Of a stretch of DNA of 64,000 nucleotides, positions 24,700 to 33,107 are shown piece by piece. Positions within the stretch are counted from its first letter, which is position 1, and the number at the start of each line of letters is the position of its first letter. The notes below the pieces were generated by a model. That model was not told the DNA's origin and did not search any database. It was given only the letters and a program-made list of their open reading frames with translations. The position numbers and the translations under genes are program-made. The DNA comes from Methanoculleus formosensis (GTDB lineage Archaea > Halobacteriota > Methanomicrobia > Methanomicrobiales > Methanoculleaceae), in the NCBI RefSeq assembly GCF_025384765.1, contig NZ_VHLL01000001.1, positions 496,001 through 560,000 of the forward strand, read 5' to 3'.

Positions 24700-27600
24700 A
24701 TGAACGGATGGACGTATGCGTGCCTGGTGGTGGGTTTGCTCTTTCTTGCGGCCCCGGCCGGGGCGCTGATACCTGACAATATTACCCTCAGTACCGATAC
24801 GCCGTGGCTGACGGCGGGGAGCGGGGGGTCCTCGACCGTCACGATACTGGTCACAAACGGCACCCCTGCCAGCCCGGTCTCCGGCGCTGTTGTCGATCTT
24901 GCGGTCGACAGCGCCTACGGGAGTATCTCGCCCGTGCGCGTGGTCACAGGCAGCGACGGAACGGCCACGGCGACCTTCAGGCACGGGACGCGGAGCGGGA
25001 CCGCGACGATCACGGCGACGGTGTCGGAGGGGGTGGACGCGCCCCTGACCGAAAGCGGCGAGCAGCAGATCGACCACGCGGTGGCGCATAAGATTGCCCA
25101 TCTTGGGTACGATCCGGAAGTGACCGCCGGAGAGACGACGAAGATCGTCGTTCGGATGGTGGACAAATATGGGAACCTGGTGGACAGCAGGTGGGAGAAT
25201 GACATGGGTGGCGTTCCCGAGAAGGTGACGTTCATGGTGAGTCCACCGGCAGGGCTCTGGGACGGTGCATCCTTCGTGGACGAACTCTTGGTGCCGGTGG
25301 ACGATGCGGGGAACGCCACCACAACGCTCCGGATCGATACGCTGGCCGGGCAAAATATTGTACTTGTAACATTCCCCGGAAACATCGGGCTACGTTATCT
25401 GACCATCACCGGGATCGCGAACGGAGAGCCGTCGAAGATCTACCAGTTTGTCTCTCCGAAGGTGGAGGATCCGAATCCCGATTACTACCCCGAACTGCCG
25501 CTCGGCGAACAGTTCACCATCACTTATGCCCTCTATGACGAGTATGGTAACCCCGCAGGTGACCGGCAGATAAGAGTAAACGTCCAGCCGATATCCGGTT
25601 TCCTGAACCCGGAGGAGTTGTTCACCAGAACAAACAGTATGGGTAAGGCGCAGATCACGTATACATCGCTTGACCGGATCGGCGTCGCAGAGATAAACGC
25701 GACCGCCGTCGACAACAGCAGTGTTTCATGTACGCAGAAGGTGGGCTTCTATAGCGCCGACCCGACTGGTATAGTTCTTACTGCCGTCCCCCAGACCATC
25801 GCGAGCGGGGACGTGAAAGGCGATATTTTCTCTTCGATCAGGGCGAAAGTGATGGACTCGAAGGGCAACCCCGTTCGGGACCAGAGTGTTTCGTTCAGGA
25901 TCACCGGGTTCGACGGCGAGGGGAATAATATGACCGCCGAGCCCCGGATATCGAATGGCAGTTCCACTTCCAAGAAAGATGGTGCACCTCTTGTTGCCAT
26001 GACCGATGGGGACGGATTTGCCACGATCAAATTCCACCCTGGGAACTTCACCCGGGATACGGATCCCCTGTACAATTACAATGATACGGCCTCGGGAAGT
26101 GCAACGATCCAGGCCGAATGGGAGGGTATGCAGGAAGACACTACAGTGTCCTTCAGGAACTACCCCTACCTCAGCGTCAACGTCACGGTCGAGCCACAGG
26201 TGGTCAATGTGACCGATAACGTCAGCGTCACAATCCGGTTGATCGGCGACGGCTGGGCACTCCAGAAGAAGCCAATCGATGTGATGCTCTGTACCGACCG
26301 ATCGGGAAGTATGTTGAAGGATTATCCCGATCGTATGGTCAAGGCGATGGATGCCTCCAAGATCTTCAATACCCTGATTGATCATGGATATGATCGACTT
26401 GGACTTGTGTCCTTTGGTGGCCGGGGGTGGACAGATATTATTGAGTATAGCAAGCAGTATGATAATCGGAACAGGGTCATTGGCGGATGGCTTGGTAAGG
26501 ACAATACTGTTATAGATGACGAGGGTTATCGCAAGCTTTACGGCCCTGATAAGAAATATGCTGACTATGCAACCCTTGACCTTGGATTGAGCAGCAACCA
26601 ATTAGAAATTAATACCACCATTGGAGAAATGATCCCTTATTGGGGAACGCCTATGCGGTATGGTATTTACAGAGCGATCACTGAGTTGAATAATACTGGT
26701 CGTTCCAATGCCGTGAAAGCGGTTGTTATTCTCGGTGACGGCGAATATAATGACTATGGCGATCCGCTTGCCAAGGAGAGTTATACATCCTTCGAGGATC
26801 TTGAGGACGATGAGCAGAATATGTCTGTCTATGCGAGCAAGAACAACATCCGGCTGTACACGATATCGTTCTCGGAAGGTATCGTGGAGGGCGGCAACAC
26901 ATGGAATACGATGGTAGTTCTTGCAAATGCGACCGGTGGGGAGCATCACGATGCGCCCACCGGCGATGACCTTGCCGAGATCTACACCAAGATTGCCCGG
27001 AACCTCCAGGAGGCGGCCAGCGTCGACACCGAAATGGACCTGGCGTTCGATAAGGTCACGATCAATTCCACTACTCCCACCGAGGACGTCTTTGAATATG
27101 AACCACCGACCAACATGATCAAATACTGGACAGGCAACGAAACGACCATCTGGGAGTCGGAGCCGAAAGATCTGAGCGATGATTGGGAAGGTGACCAGAC
27201 TCTCACCTTTGAAGTTGGGGACATCTACCTCGACCAGACCTGGAAAACCACCTTCCGCCTGAAGGTCCTGAAAGAGGGGAACATCGACATCTTCGGCAAC
27301 GATTCCGTCATCAAGTTCAACGGCACTGTGGGTCCGACGGAACTGGGTCTTCCCCACACCTTCATCACCGCCAGTCATAACCTCAGTGAGTCCGGCGCTG
27401 CCGCGGCGCAGATCTGGTTGACTCAGGAATCTCTCAACACGGATGACCCCGGCGTTCTCGTCCCTACCTGGGGCCTTAACTACACCGGAAATCGGTCGGT
27501 TACGCAGAAGATCATGTACCAGTTCAGCCAGGACGATATCTGGTGGGACGGCAACTGGCACGAGGGCGATACGCTGCACCATCCCGCAGACACCAATGTT

Positions 27601-27771
27601 AACGGCACGTATTCGACCACTCTTAACCTCGGGGAGAAGGAAGGGTGGTACAAGATACGGGTTTTTGCCCAGGAGATTACACCTGACGATGATGGTGCGA
27701 GTAACGAGATTACATGGGCGGACTCCGTTCTGGTGGGAGCGGGCAACCGGGCATACATCAAAATCAGCTGA
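24700..27771 (+). CDS. Giant secreted VWA protein with Ig-like domains (copy 1)
   Basis: A 1023-residue protein with a signal peptide (MNGWTYACLVVGLLFLAAPA). Three or four invasin-like Ig domains follow (motifs LYDEYGNPAG and AKVMDSKGNPV), spanning roughly residues 27-485. A von Willebrand A domain covers about residues 525-790, with MIDAS CTDRSGS near 531-537 and AVVILGDGEYN. The C-terminal beta region has no anchor and ends NRAYIKIS. VWA domains bind ligands through a divalent metal. A TATA box (ATATTTATAAG near 24656) and GGTGAC precede the ATG. The VWA portion, 26.33-26.83 kb, is richer in A/T than the rest. Its closest relative is the gene at 28612. Confidence 0.85.
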   Translation: MNGWTYACLVVGLLFLAAPAGALIPDNITLSTDTPWLTAGSGGSSTVTILVTNGTPASPVSGAVVDLAVDSAYGSISPVRVVTGSDGTATATFRHGTRSGTATITATVSEGVDAPLTESGEQQIDHAVAHKIAHLGYDPEVTAGETTKIVVRMVDKYGNLVDSRWENDMGGVPEKVTFMVSPPAGLWDGASFVDELLVPVDDAGNATTTLRIDTLAGQNIVLVTFPGNIGLRYLTITGIANGEPSKIYQFVSPKVEDPNPDYYPELPLGEQFTITYALYDEYGNPAGDRQIRVNVQPISGFLNPEELFTRTNSMGKAQITYTSLDRIGVAEINATAVDNSSVSCTQKVGFYSADPTGIVLTAVPQTIASGDVKGDIFSSIRAKVMDSKGNPVRDQSVSFRITGFDGEGNNMTAEPRISNGSSTSKKDGAPLVAMTDGDGFATIKFHPGNFTRDTDPLYNYNDTASGSATIQAEWEGMQEDTTVSFRNYPYLSVNVTVEPQVVNVTDNVSVTIRLIGDGWALQKKPIDVMLCTDRSGSMLKDYPDRMVKAMDASKIFNTLIDHGYDRLGLVSFGGRGWTDIIEYSKQYDNRNRVIGGWLGKDNTVIDDEGYRKLYGPDKKYADYATLDLGLSSNQLEINTTIGEMIPYWGTPMRYGIYRAITELNNTGRSNAVKAVVILGDGEYNDYGDPLAKESYTSFEDLEDDEQNMSVYASKNNIRLYTISFSEGIVEGGNTWNTMVVLANATGGEHHDAPTGDDLAEIYTKIARNLQEAASVDTEMDLAFDKVTINSTTPTEDVFEYEPPTNMIKYWTGNETTIWESEPKDLSDDWEGDQTLTFEVGDIYLDQTWKTTFRLKVLKEGNIDIFGNDSVIKFNGTVGPTELGLPHTFITASHNLSESGAAAAQIWLTQESLNTDDPGVLVPTWGLNYTGNRSVTQKIMYQFSQDDIWWDGNWHEGDTLHHPADTNVNGTYSTTLNLGEKEGWYKIRVFAQEITPDDDGASNEITWADSVLVGAGNRAYIKIS

Positions 27772-27966
27772 TACCATCTTCATATCCCCATTTTTTATCG
27801 GAACGAGTTGCAGGGCAATCTGACGAATGATGGATAAACCCGCGGTGATTCCGGGTAATTACACCGGTTTCCCGGAGCGGGCGGGTTAACTATCACTTTC
27901 GGAAGAGATTTTACTCCGAAACAACCGGATCGCCAGGGCCATACTGGCGCGTGTGCGGCTCCCTCA

Positions 27967-28098
27967 GAAGGCCTCCCGCCCGGCGAGTACATCATCCGGG
28001 TCCGTGGTTCGGCGCCCGATACCGAGGATGCCTCGGCAAAGATCACCCAGACTGTAAATGCCGGGGCGACCGGAAACGCGTATATCCGTATCGAGTGA
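27967..28098 (+). pseudogene. C-terminal relic of a third VWA/Ig-like surface protein
   Basis: The frame starting GAA 27967 reads EGLPPGEYIIRVRGSAPDTE and then DASAKITQTVNAGATGNAYI followed by RIE and a stop. This matches the C-termini of both neighbours: FPPGEYLIRVRASADD...TTYIRIM in the second copy and YKIRVFAQ...NRAYIKIS in the first. No start, signal or VWA region precedes it, and the upstream 200 bases are degraded. It is the surviving tail of a third copy. Confidence 0.7.
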
Positions 28099-28611
28099 GG
28101 GGCCCCGGCACTTTTTTCCCACAGGGGAGGAAGACCCCCCCGGCCCGCACCCCCGCCCTCTTCCGTCCAGGGTTCATCCTGTACTCTCGCCGGCCCCTGC
28201 CCCGTGCGGCCCCGGGGCCGCAGGGCTCTGCAGGGTTCGCTCTCGGGGCACCTCTCGGGGCACCTCCGGTTATCTGCACATGCCTGTATTTATCCCTCGC
28301 GGAACGTTCGCAGTTCTTCTGGTGGAATATAATATTTTGGCCTGTGTATTTGCGGCTAAATCGTTTGATGGGATCAATGTTGATTGATTTACGGATTTTT
28401 AATGAGTGAAAATTACTGGAAAGAATCGCTATATTACTGTTGTGTGACGGGGCGATCGTTATACCCCGGTTTGAATTGAAAATTACAGGTATAATGCTCG
28501 GCGTGTTGGCTGTTTTAGTGATGGTGTGCGTTTTTTAATGACTCCCTAAAATCCGGACCAAATGAAAACTCTTATATATATTGCATGGGATCACGGCTCC
28601 CTGATCTCAGC
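28099..28611. other. Intergenic region between relic and second VWA gene
   Basis: The first half is very GC-rich, with C/G runs; the second half turns A/T-rich. CTTATATATA at 28571-28580 is the TATA box of the next gene, giving a leader of only a few bases and supporting ATG 28612 over an earlier in-frame ATG at 28585. No gene was recognised. Confidence 0.45.
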
Positions 28612-31551
28612 ATGAATTTCAAAAAAGTGGTACTCCTCGCGATCCTGCTCGGCCTGATCGTTCCTGCGGCGAGTGCGACGGATCCTGACCGGATCACCCT
28701 CTCAAGCGATCTCGGCTGGCTCGCGGCAGGCGGAGCCGACTCCGCTGAAATAACCGTGCAGGTCTTCGACGGGGGCGGGATGCCGCTCGACAATTGCACT
28801 GTGGCGTTCAAGGTCGACCCGGTCTTCGGCCGCATATCGCCTGCAACCGTCACCACCGGTGCTTCCGGAACCGCGACCACGGCGTTCATCCCCGGCAGGA
28901 CGAGTGGCATCGCCGTGATAACTGCACGGGCCGGGGCTGTAGAGGAGACGTTCTCCCTCCCGATCGACCACGGCCCGGCCGGCCGCGTCACCTACCTTGA
29001 CTACGAGTTCGAGGTTGCCGCAGGTGACGTCACCGTCATCACCGTGGGGCTGGCCGACCGGTACGGCAACCCGGTGGACGATACCCGGGGCACCGAGACC
29101 GTCCGATTCAGCGTCGGTTCGGTCGACGACGATGCCGTCTTCATCGACGATCTGGGGGCGCCGGTGCCCGGGATCGAAAGGACGGTCAACGCCACCGGAC
29201 ACGTTCAGGTGCCTTTCAGAACCGGCCGGGCCGTCGGCGAGAACATCGTCCGGATAACCGCTCTTTCAGGTGGGATCGACCGCTACATCTCCATCCGCGG
29301 CCTCCCGGCCGGAGACCCGGCCGCTATCGCCGTCTCGGTCAACCCCGATGCCGACCCGGAGCCCTACCAACCTGCCGACGGAGAGAGCACGTTCACCCTG
29401 ACCTACCGGCTCTTCGACTCCTGGGGCAACCCCGCAGCCGGCCGGGATATCCGGGTCGCCACCTCCCTTGCAGGGGAAGGCACCCTCCTGACGACAAACG
29501 GCACGGGCGTCGCCCGCCTCACCTACGGCCCGAAGGATACCACCGGCAGGATCACCGTCAACGCAACCGCCGTGGACAACGCAAGCGTGACGGCATCGCA
29601 GGTCGTTGAGTTCGTCCACACCGCTCCTGCAGATATGCTTCTGTCGGCAAACCCCCAGTCGATGCCGAGCCTCGACGTGCCCGGCTCAGGGCCGGCAACT
29701 CTCCGTGCAAAGGTCGTCGATGTGAAAGGAAACCCGGTCGCCGGAGAGAACGTGACCTTCGCCGTCCGGAACATCGATGCCGGCGAATTCGTGCAGGTCA
29801 CCGCCCCCTATCTCTCTGCGTCCTCTGCCAGGACCGATGACGACGGCTACGCGGCCGTCCGATTCTACCCCGGCACGTTCACCACCGACCGGACCGATCC
29901 GCGCTGGAGCGCTGCGGCGAGGGGCGGGTGCGATGTCGTCGCCACGTGGAACGACACCACCCGGACGATACCCCTGGCCTGGGAGAACTACCCCTTCCTC
30001 TCGGTGGAGGCGGAGGTCTCTCCCGGGACGGTGGCGGTGAACGACACGGTGGATGTTACCATCCGGCTCAAAGGCGATGGGTGGGCGCTCCGGCCGGACC
30101 CGATCGATGTGGTGATCTGCACCGACCGGTCGGGGAGCATGCTCTACGACGACCCCGACCGGATGCACTCCGTCCGCGAGGCGGCAAAGGCGTTCGTGGA
30201 TCAGTTCTCGGAGAACCATGATCGCGCGGCCGCCGTCTCGTTCGGGCGTAAAGGATCCATTTCGCGTCCCGGTGCCAACTCCGGCATCGGCACGCACGAG
30301 ATCGATAACGACTACACCTACCCGAAGACCTACGACGACTACGCAACGCTCGATCTCGGGCTCACCCGCGATCTCCCGGCGGTGAAGGGTGCGCTCGACG
30401 GCATCGTCCCCGACCACGGCACCCCGCTCCGGCACGGGCTGAAGGTCTCGATCGACCACCTGGTCGCCGCTGCAGGCGACGATTCGGTAAAAGCCGTGGT
30501 GCTCCTCTCCGACGGCGATTACAACTGGTACGGCGACCCGCTTGCCCGGGGCTCGGGTTCGACCCCTCACTCGCCGGAAGGTTATGGGACGCTGGCCCGG
30601 AGTTACTACCGGTACGCGGATCTCCCCTCGAACTGGCAGAACCTGGCAACTTACGCTGCGGACAACGACATCCGCATCTTCACGATCTCGTATTCGGAGA
30701 GCCTCTCCGACGACGCGAGATCGACGCTCCGGAGCATCGCCGAATCGACCGGCGGGAGATACTACCACGCACCGGCTCCGGATGCCCTGGGGCCGATCTA
30801 CACCGATATCGCCGGGGTCCTCAAGACGGAGGCCGGGGTCAACACCACGATGAGCCTCGACTTCAGCACGGTTCAGGTCAACGGCGAAGACCGGGAAGGG
30901 TCCGGCGTATTCTCCTACGTTTACGAAGACGGGGTCTCGACCGTCATCGAGAGCGTGGTCGTGAACGAGACGGGTCACTATACGATCATGCCGAGAAGAA
31001 CTGTCAACCAGACCGACGACTGGAGCGACGACCGCAACCTGAAGTTCGTGATCGGGACGGTTCACCTCGGTCAGACCTGGGAGGCGACGTTCCGCCTGAG
31101 GGCGCTGACCGACGGCAACATCAACGTCTTCGGGCCCGGCTCAACGATCACGTTCAACGACGCGGCAAAACTCCCCCTCCCCGACACCCTCGTCACCGCC
31201 GTGCCGGATCTCAGCAACACGGGTTTCGGCTCCGCGACGCTCACACTCACAAACCCGCGCTACACCTGCACGGAACCGGTCAGGGAGATCCTCACTGCTG
31301 CCTGGGACCTCACCTACACCGGAGCGGGGACCCTGACCGAGTCCGTAGAGCACTCGAACGACGGCGGCCTCTCCTGGGTGCGGTTCGGGACCGTGACCGG
31401 TGAGGCCGCATCTCTCGATGTCCGGGCATTCCCGCCGGGCGAATACCTGATCCGGGTACGCGCCTCTGCGGACGACGTGCCCGATGCCGGACTGCTCTTC
31501 CCCCCCATCCGGGTCGGGGAGCAGCACACCACGTACATCCGTATCATGTAA
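28612..31551 (+). CDS. Giant secreted VWA protein with Ig-like domains (copy 2)
   Basis: A 979-residue paralogue of the gene at 24700. It has a signal peptide (MNFKKVVLLAILLGLIVPAA), Ig-like domains with the same motifs (ADRYGNPVDD, LFDSWGNPAAG, AKVVDVKGNPVAG), a VWA domain with MIDAS CTDRSGS near residues 503-509 and VVLLSDGDYNWYGDP, and the C-terminal PPGEYLIRVRASADD...YIRIM. The C-terminus lacks a membrane anchor, so attachment to the surface must be non-covalent or via the S-layer. GC content is uniformly high along the whole gene, unlike copy 1. Confidence 0.85.
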   Translation: MNFKKVVLLAILLGLIVPAASATDPDRITLSSDLGWLAAGGADSAEITVQVFDGGGMPLDNCTVAFKVDPVFGRISPATVTTGASGTATTAFIPGRTSGIAVITARAGAVEETFSLPIDHGPAGRVTYLDYEFEVAAGDVTVITVGLADRYGNPVDDTRGTETVRFSVGSVDDDAVFIDDLGAPVPGIERTVNATGHVQVPFRTGRAVGENIVRITALSGGIDRYISIRGLPAGDPAAIAVSVNPDADPEPYQPADGESTFTLTYRLFDSWGNPAAGRDIRVATSLAGEGTLLTTNGTGVARLTYGPKDTTGRITVNATAVDNASVTASQVVEFVHTAPADMLLSANPQSMPSLDVPGSGPATLRAKVVDVKGNPVAGENVTFAVRNIDAGEFVQVTAPYLSASSARTDDDGYAAVRFYPGTFTTDRTDPRWSAAARGGCDVVATWNDTTRTIPLAWENYPFLSVEAEVSPGTVAVNDTVDVTIRLKGDGWALRPDPIDVVICTDRSGSMLYDDPDRMHSVREAAKAFVDQFSENHDRAAAVSFGRKGSISRPGANSGIGTHEIDNDYTYPKTYDDYATLDLGLTRDLPAVKGALDGIVPDHGTPLRHGLKVSIDHLVAAAGDDSVKAVVLLSDGDYNWYGDPLARGSGSTPHSPEGYGTLARSYYRYADLPSNWQNLATYAADNDIRIFTISYSESLSDDARSTLRSIAESTGGRYYHAPAPDALGPIYTDIAGVLKTEAGVNTTMSLDFSTVQVNGEDREGSGVFSYVYEDGVSTVIESVVVNETGHYTIMPRRTVNQTDDWSDDRNLKFVIGTVHLGQTWEATFRLRALTDGNINVFGPGSTITFNDAAKLPLPDTLVTAVPDLSNTGFGSATLTLTNPRYTCTEPVREILTAAWDLTYTGAGTLTESVEHSNDGGLSWVRFGTVTGEAASLDVRAFPPGEYLIRVRASADDVPDAGLLFPPIRVGEQHTTYIRIM

Positions 31552-31592
31552 CGATATTCGGGTGCGTGGGTTTGCGCACCCCCAAAAAACAA

Positions 31593-31664
31593 CGGACCCA
31601 GCGGGAATTGAACCCGCGTCCTTGGGTTCGAAGCCCAAAAGGATGTCCTCTACCCCATGGGTCC
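31593..31664 (-). tRNA. tRNA-Arg (anticodon TCG)
   Basis: A 72-base cloverleaf on the minus strand: acceptor GGACCCA/TGGGTCC, anticodon loop CTTCGAA with anticodon TCG, T-loop GTTCAATTC, discriminator G, no encoded CCA. A T-run follows its 3' end. Confidence 0.95.
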
Positions 31665-31719
31665 CCTCTTCGGTTTCTATCGTAAGTTATTAAGCGTTTT
31701 TATATCAGTACTCTATACA

Positions 31720-32145
31720 ATGATCCTCTCATCCAGTGAGATCGATCGCCGGCGCGAGAACGGCGATCTCGTCATCGAGCCGTACCATCCTGAATCCCGG
31801 CAGCCCGCATCCTACGACCTCCGGGCGGCCGAAGAGACCGTCCTTCCGCGCGGCGTATGCACCCTTGTCTCCTCGATCGAGCGGGTGGAGCTCCCCGCCG
31901 ACCTCGCCGCAACCCTCCGGTGCCGCTCCTCGCTCGCCCGTCGCGGCGTCCTCCTCGGCGGCGGGTTCGTCGACCCCGGGTTCCGCGGCCAGCTGACGCT
32001 CTGCCTGACGAATGCCGGTCCCGAGGATATCCGCCTCGCAGCGGGCGACCGGATCGTACAGATGATCCTGCAGGAAGTGCTGAATGGCGACCGGCTCTAC
32101 CAGGGCCGGTACCAGGACAGCCTTGGCGCGGTGCATACACGATGA
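31720..32145 (+). CDS. dut: dUTPase / dCTP deaminase superfamily protein, probably dUTPase
   Basis: A 141-residue protein with the superfamily motifs ASYDLRAAEE (motif 1), RCRSSLARRGVLLGGGFVDP and GFRGQLTL, and a C-terminal GDRIVQMILQE. The length fits a trimeric dUTP pyrophosphatase better than dCTP deaminase, and the YDLRA motif 1 is dUTPase-like. The position where deaminases have catalytic Glu (TLE) reads TLC. It would give dUMP for thyA. TATATCAGTA near 31701 may be the promoter. Its stop overlaps the nrpR start as ATGA. Confidence 0.82.
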   Translation: MILSSSEIDRRRENGDLVIEPYHPESRQPASYDLRAAEETVLPRGVCTLVSSIERVELPADLAATLRCRSSLARRGVLLGGGFVDPGFRGQLTLCLTNAGPEDIRLAAGDRIVQMILQEVLNGDRLYQGRYQDSLGAVHTR

Positions 32146-33107
32146 GTCCGTCAATACGCTCGGAACGGAAGTATCTTGAGATCCTGCGGATCCTTGCGGA
32201 ATCGCACGAGCCCCTGGGCGCAAAACGGCTGAGCGAGAAGATGGCCGAGAGGGGTTTCGTCCTGAGCGACCGCGCCGTCCAGTACTACCTCCAGTACCTC
32301 GATGAGATGGGGTTTACAGAGAAGGCCGGGAACCGTGGCCGCCTCCTCACCGAGGCCGGGATCGCCGAGAGCGAGAGCGCGCTCGTCGATCAGCGACTCG
32401 GTTTCATCATATCGAGGCTCGAACAGCTCGCCTTCCGGAGCACCTTCGATCCTCTGACCGCCACGGGGAGCGTCGCCTACAACCTCTCCTTCGTGCGGGA
32501 AGAGGATCTCGGGGCCGTCACGACAGCCTTCGACGAGGTGGTGGCGGCGGGTTACGGGTTCCTCTCCGCCTACCGGGTCGTCGACTCCGACCCCCGCATA
32601 CCCGACGGCCACGCCGGAATCATGACGGCCTGCAGCGTCACGCTGGACGGCGTCCTCCAGAAGATGGGTATCCCGACAAGGCTCGAGTATGCGGGGAGGC
32701 TTGCCGTCGACGAGGACGGCTCCGCCGGGTTCCTCGATCTCATCGGCTACCGCGGGACGTCGGTCGACCCGCTCCACCTCTTCATATCCGCCGGGCTCAC
32801 CTCGATCGACCGGCTGGTGACGACCCGGGCCGGCGTCGCGCTTGCAACCATCCGTGCGGTGCCCGCGGCCGCACGCCACCGGGTGGAGACGACCGTCGGC
32901 CTCATGGAGGAGTGCGGCTTCGCCTTCCCCGCCGGAGGGGGCATCGGCGAGTTCAACCTCCCGAACCACCCCTACCGCCTCCCCGTCGTTGCGTTCAGCG
33001 GCATGAACATGGTCGGGCACGCCGTTGAGAAAGGCTACGTCATCAAAACCGAGATCGGCGCAGGAACCATACCGTTTGGAAAAATAGCGGACGCTACAGC
33101 CAGGTGA
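32142..33107 (+). CDS. nrpR: NrpR, global nitrogen-regulon repressor (single NrpR domain)
   Basis: The 321-residue protein has an N-terminal winged helix (SERKYLEILRILAESHEPLG, SDRAVQYYLQYLDEMGF) and one NrpR/DUF128 domain (SAYRVVDSDPRIPDGHAGIM, FLDLIGYRGTSVDPL, GGGIGEFNLPNHPYRLPV). In methanogens NrpR represses nif and glnA and senses 2-oxoglutarate. Some genera carry two domains in one chain, others split them as NrpRI and NrpRII; this is the split NrpRI type, so a second subunit would be expected elsewhere. It is coupled to dut by an ATGA overlap and converges with the tubulin-like gene, sharing 14 bases. Confidence 0.92.
   Translation: MSPSIRSERKYLEILRILAESHEPLGAKRLSEKMAERGFVLSDRAVQYYLQYLDEMGFTEKAGNRGRLLTEAGIAESESALVDQRLGFIISRLEQLAFRSTFDPLTATGSVAYNLSFVREEDLGAVTTAFDEVVAAGYGFLSAYRVVDSDPRIPDGHAGIMTACSVTLDGVLQKMGIPTRLEYAGRLAVDEDGSAGFLDLIGYRGTSVDPLHLFISAGLTSIDRLVTTRAGVALATIRAVPAAARHRVETTVGLMEECGFAFPAGGGIGEFNLPNHPYRLPVVAFSGMNMVGHAVEKGYVIKTEIGAGTIPFGKIADATAR

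Noticed and set aside
28585-28611. Earlier ATG for the second VWA protein
   Set aside because: It lies only a few bases after the TATA box, before the expected transcript start, and would spoil the signal peptide.
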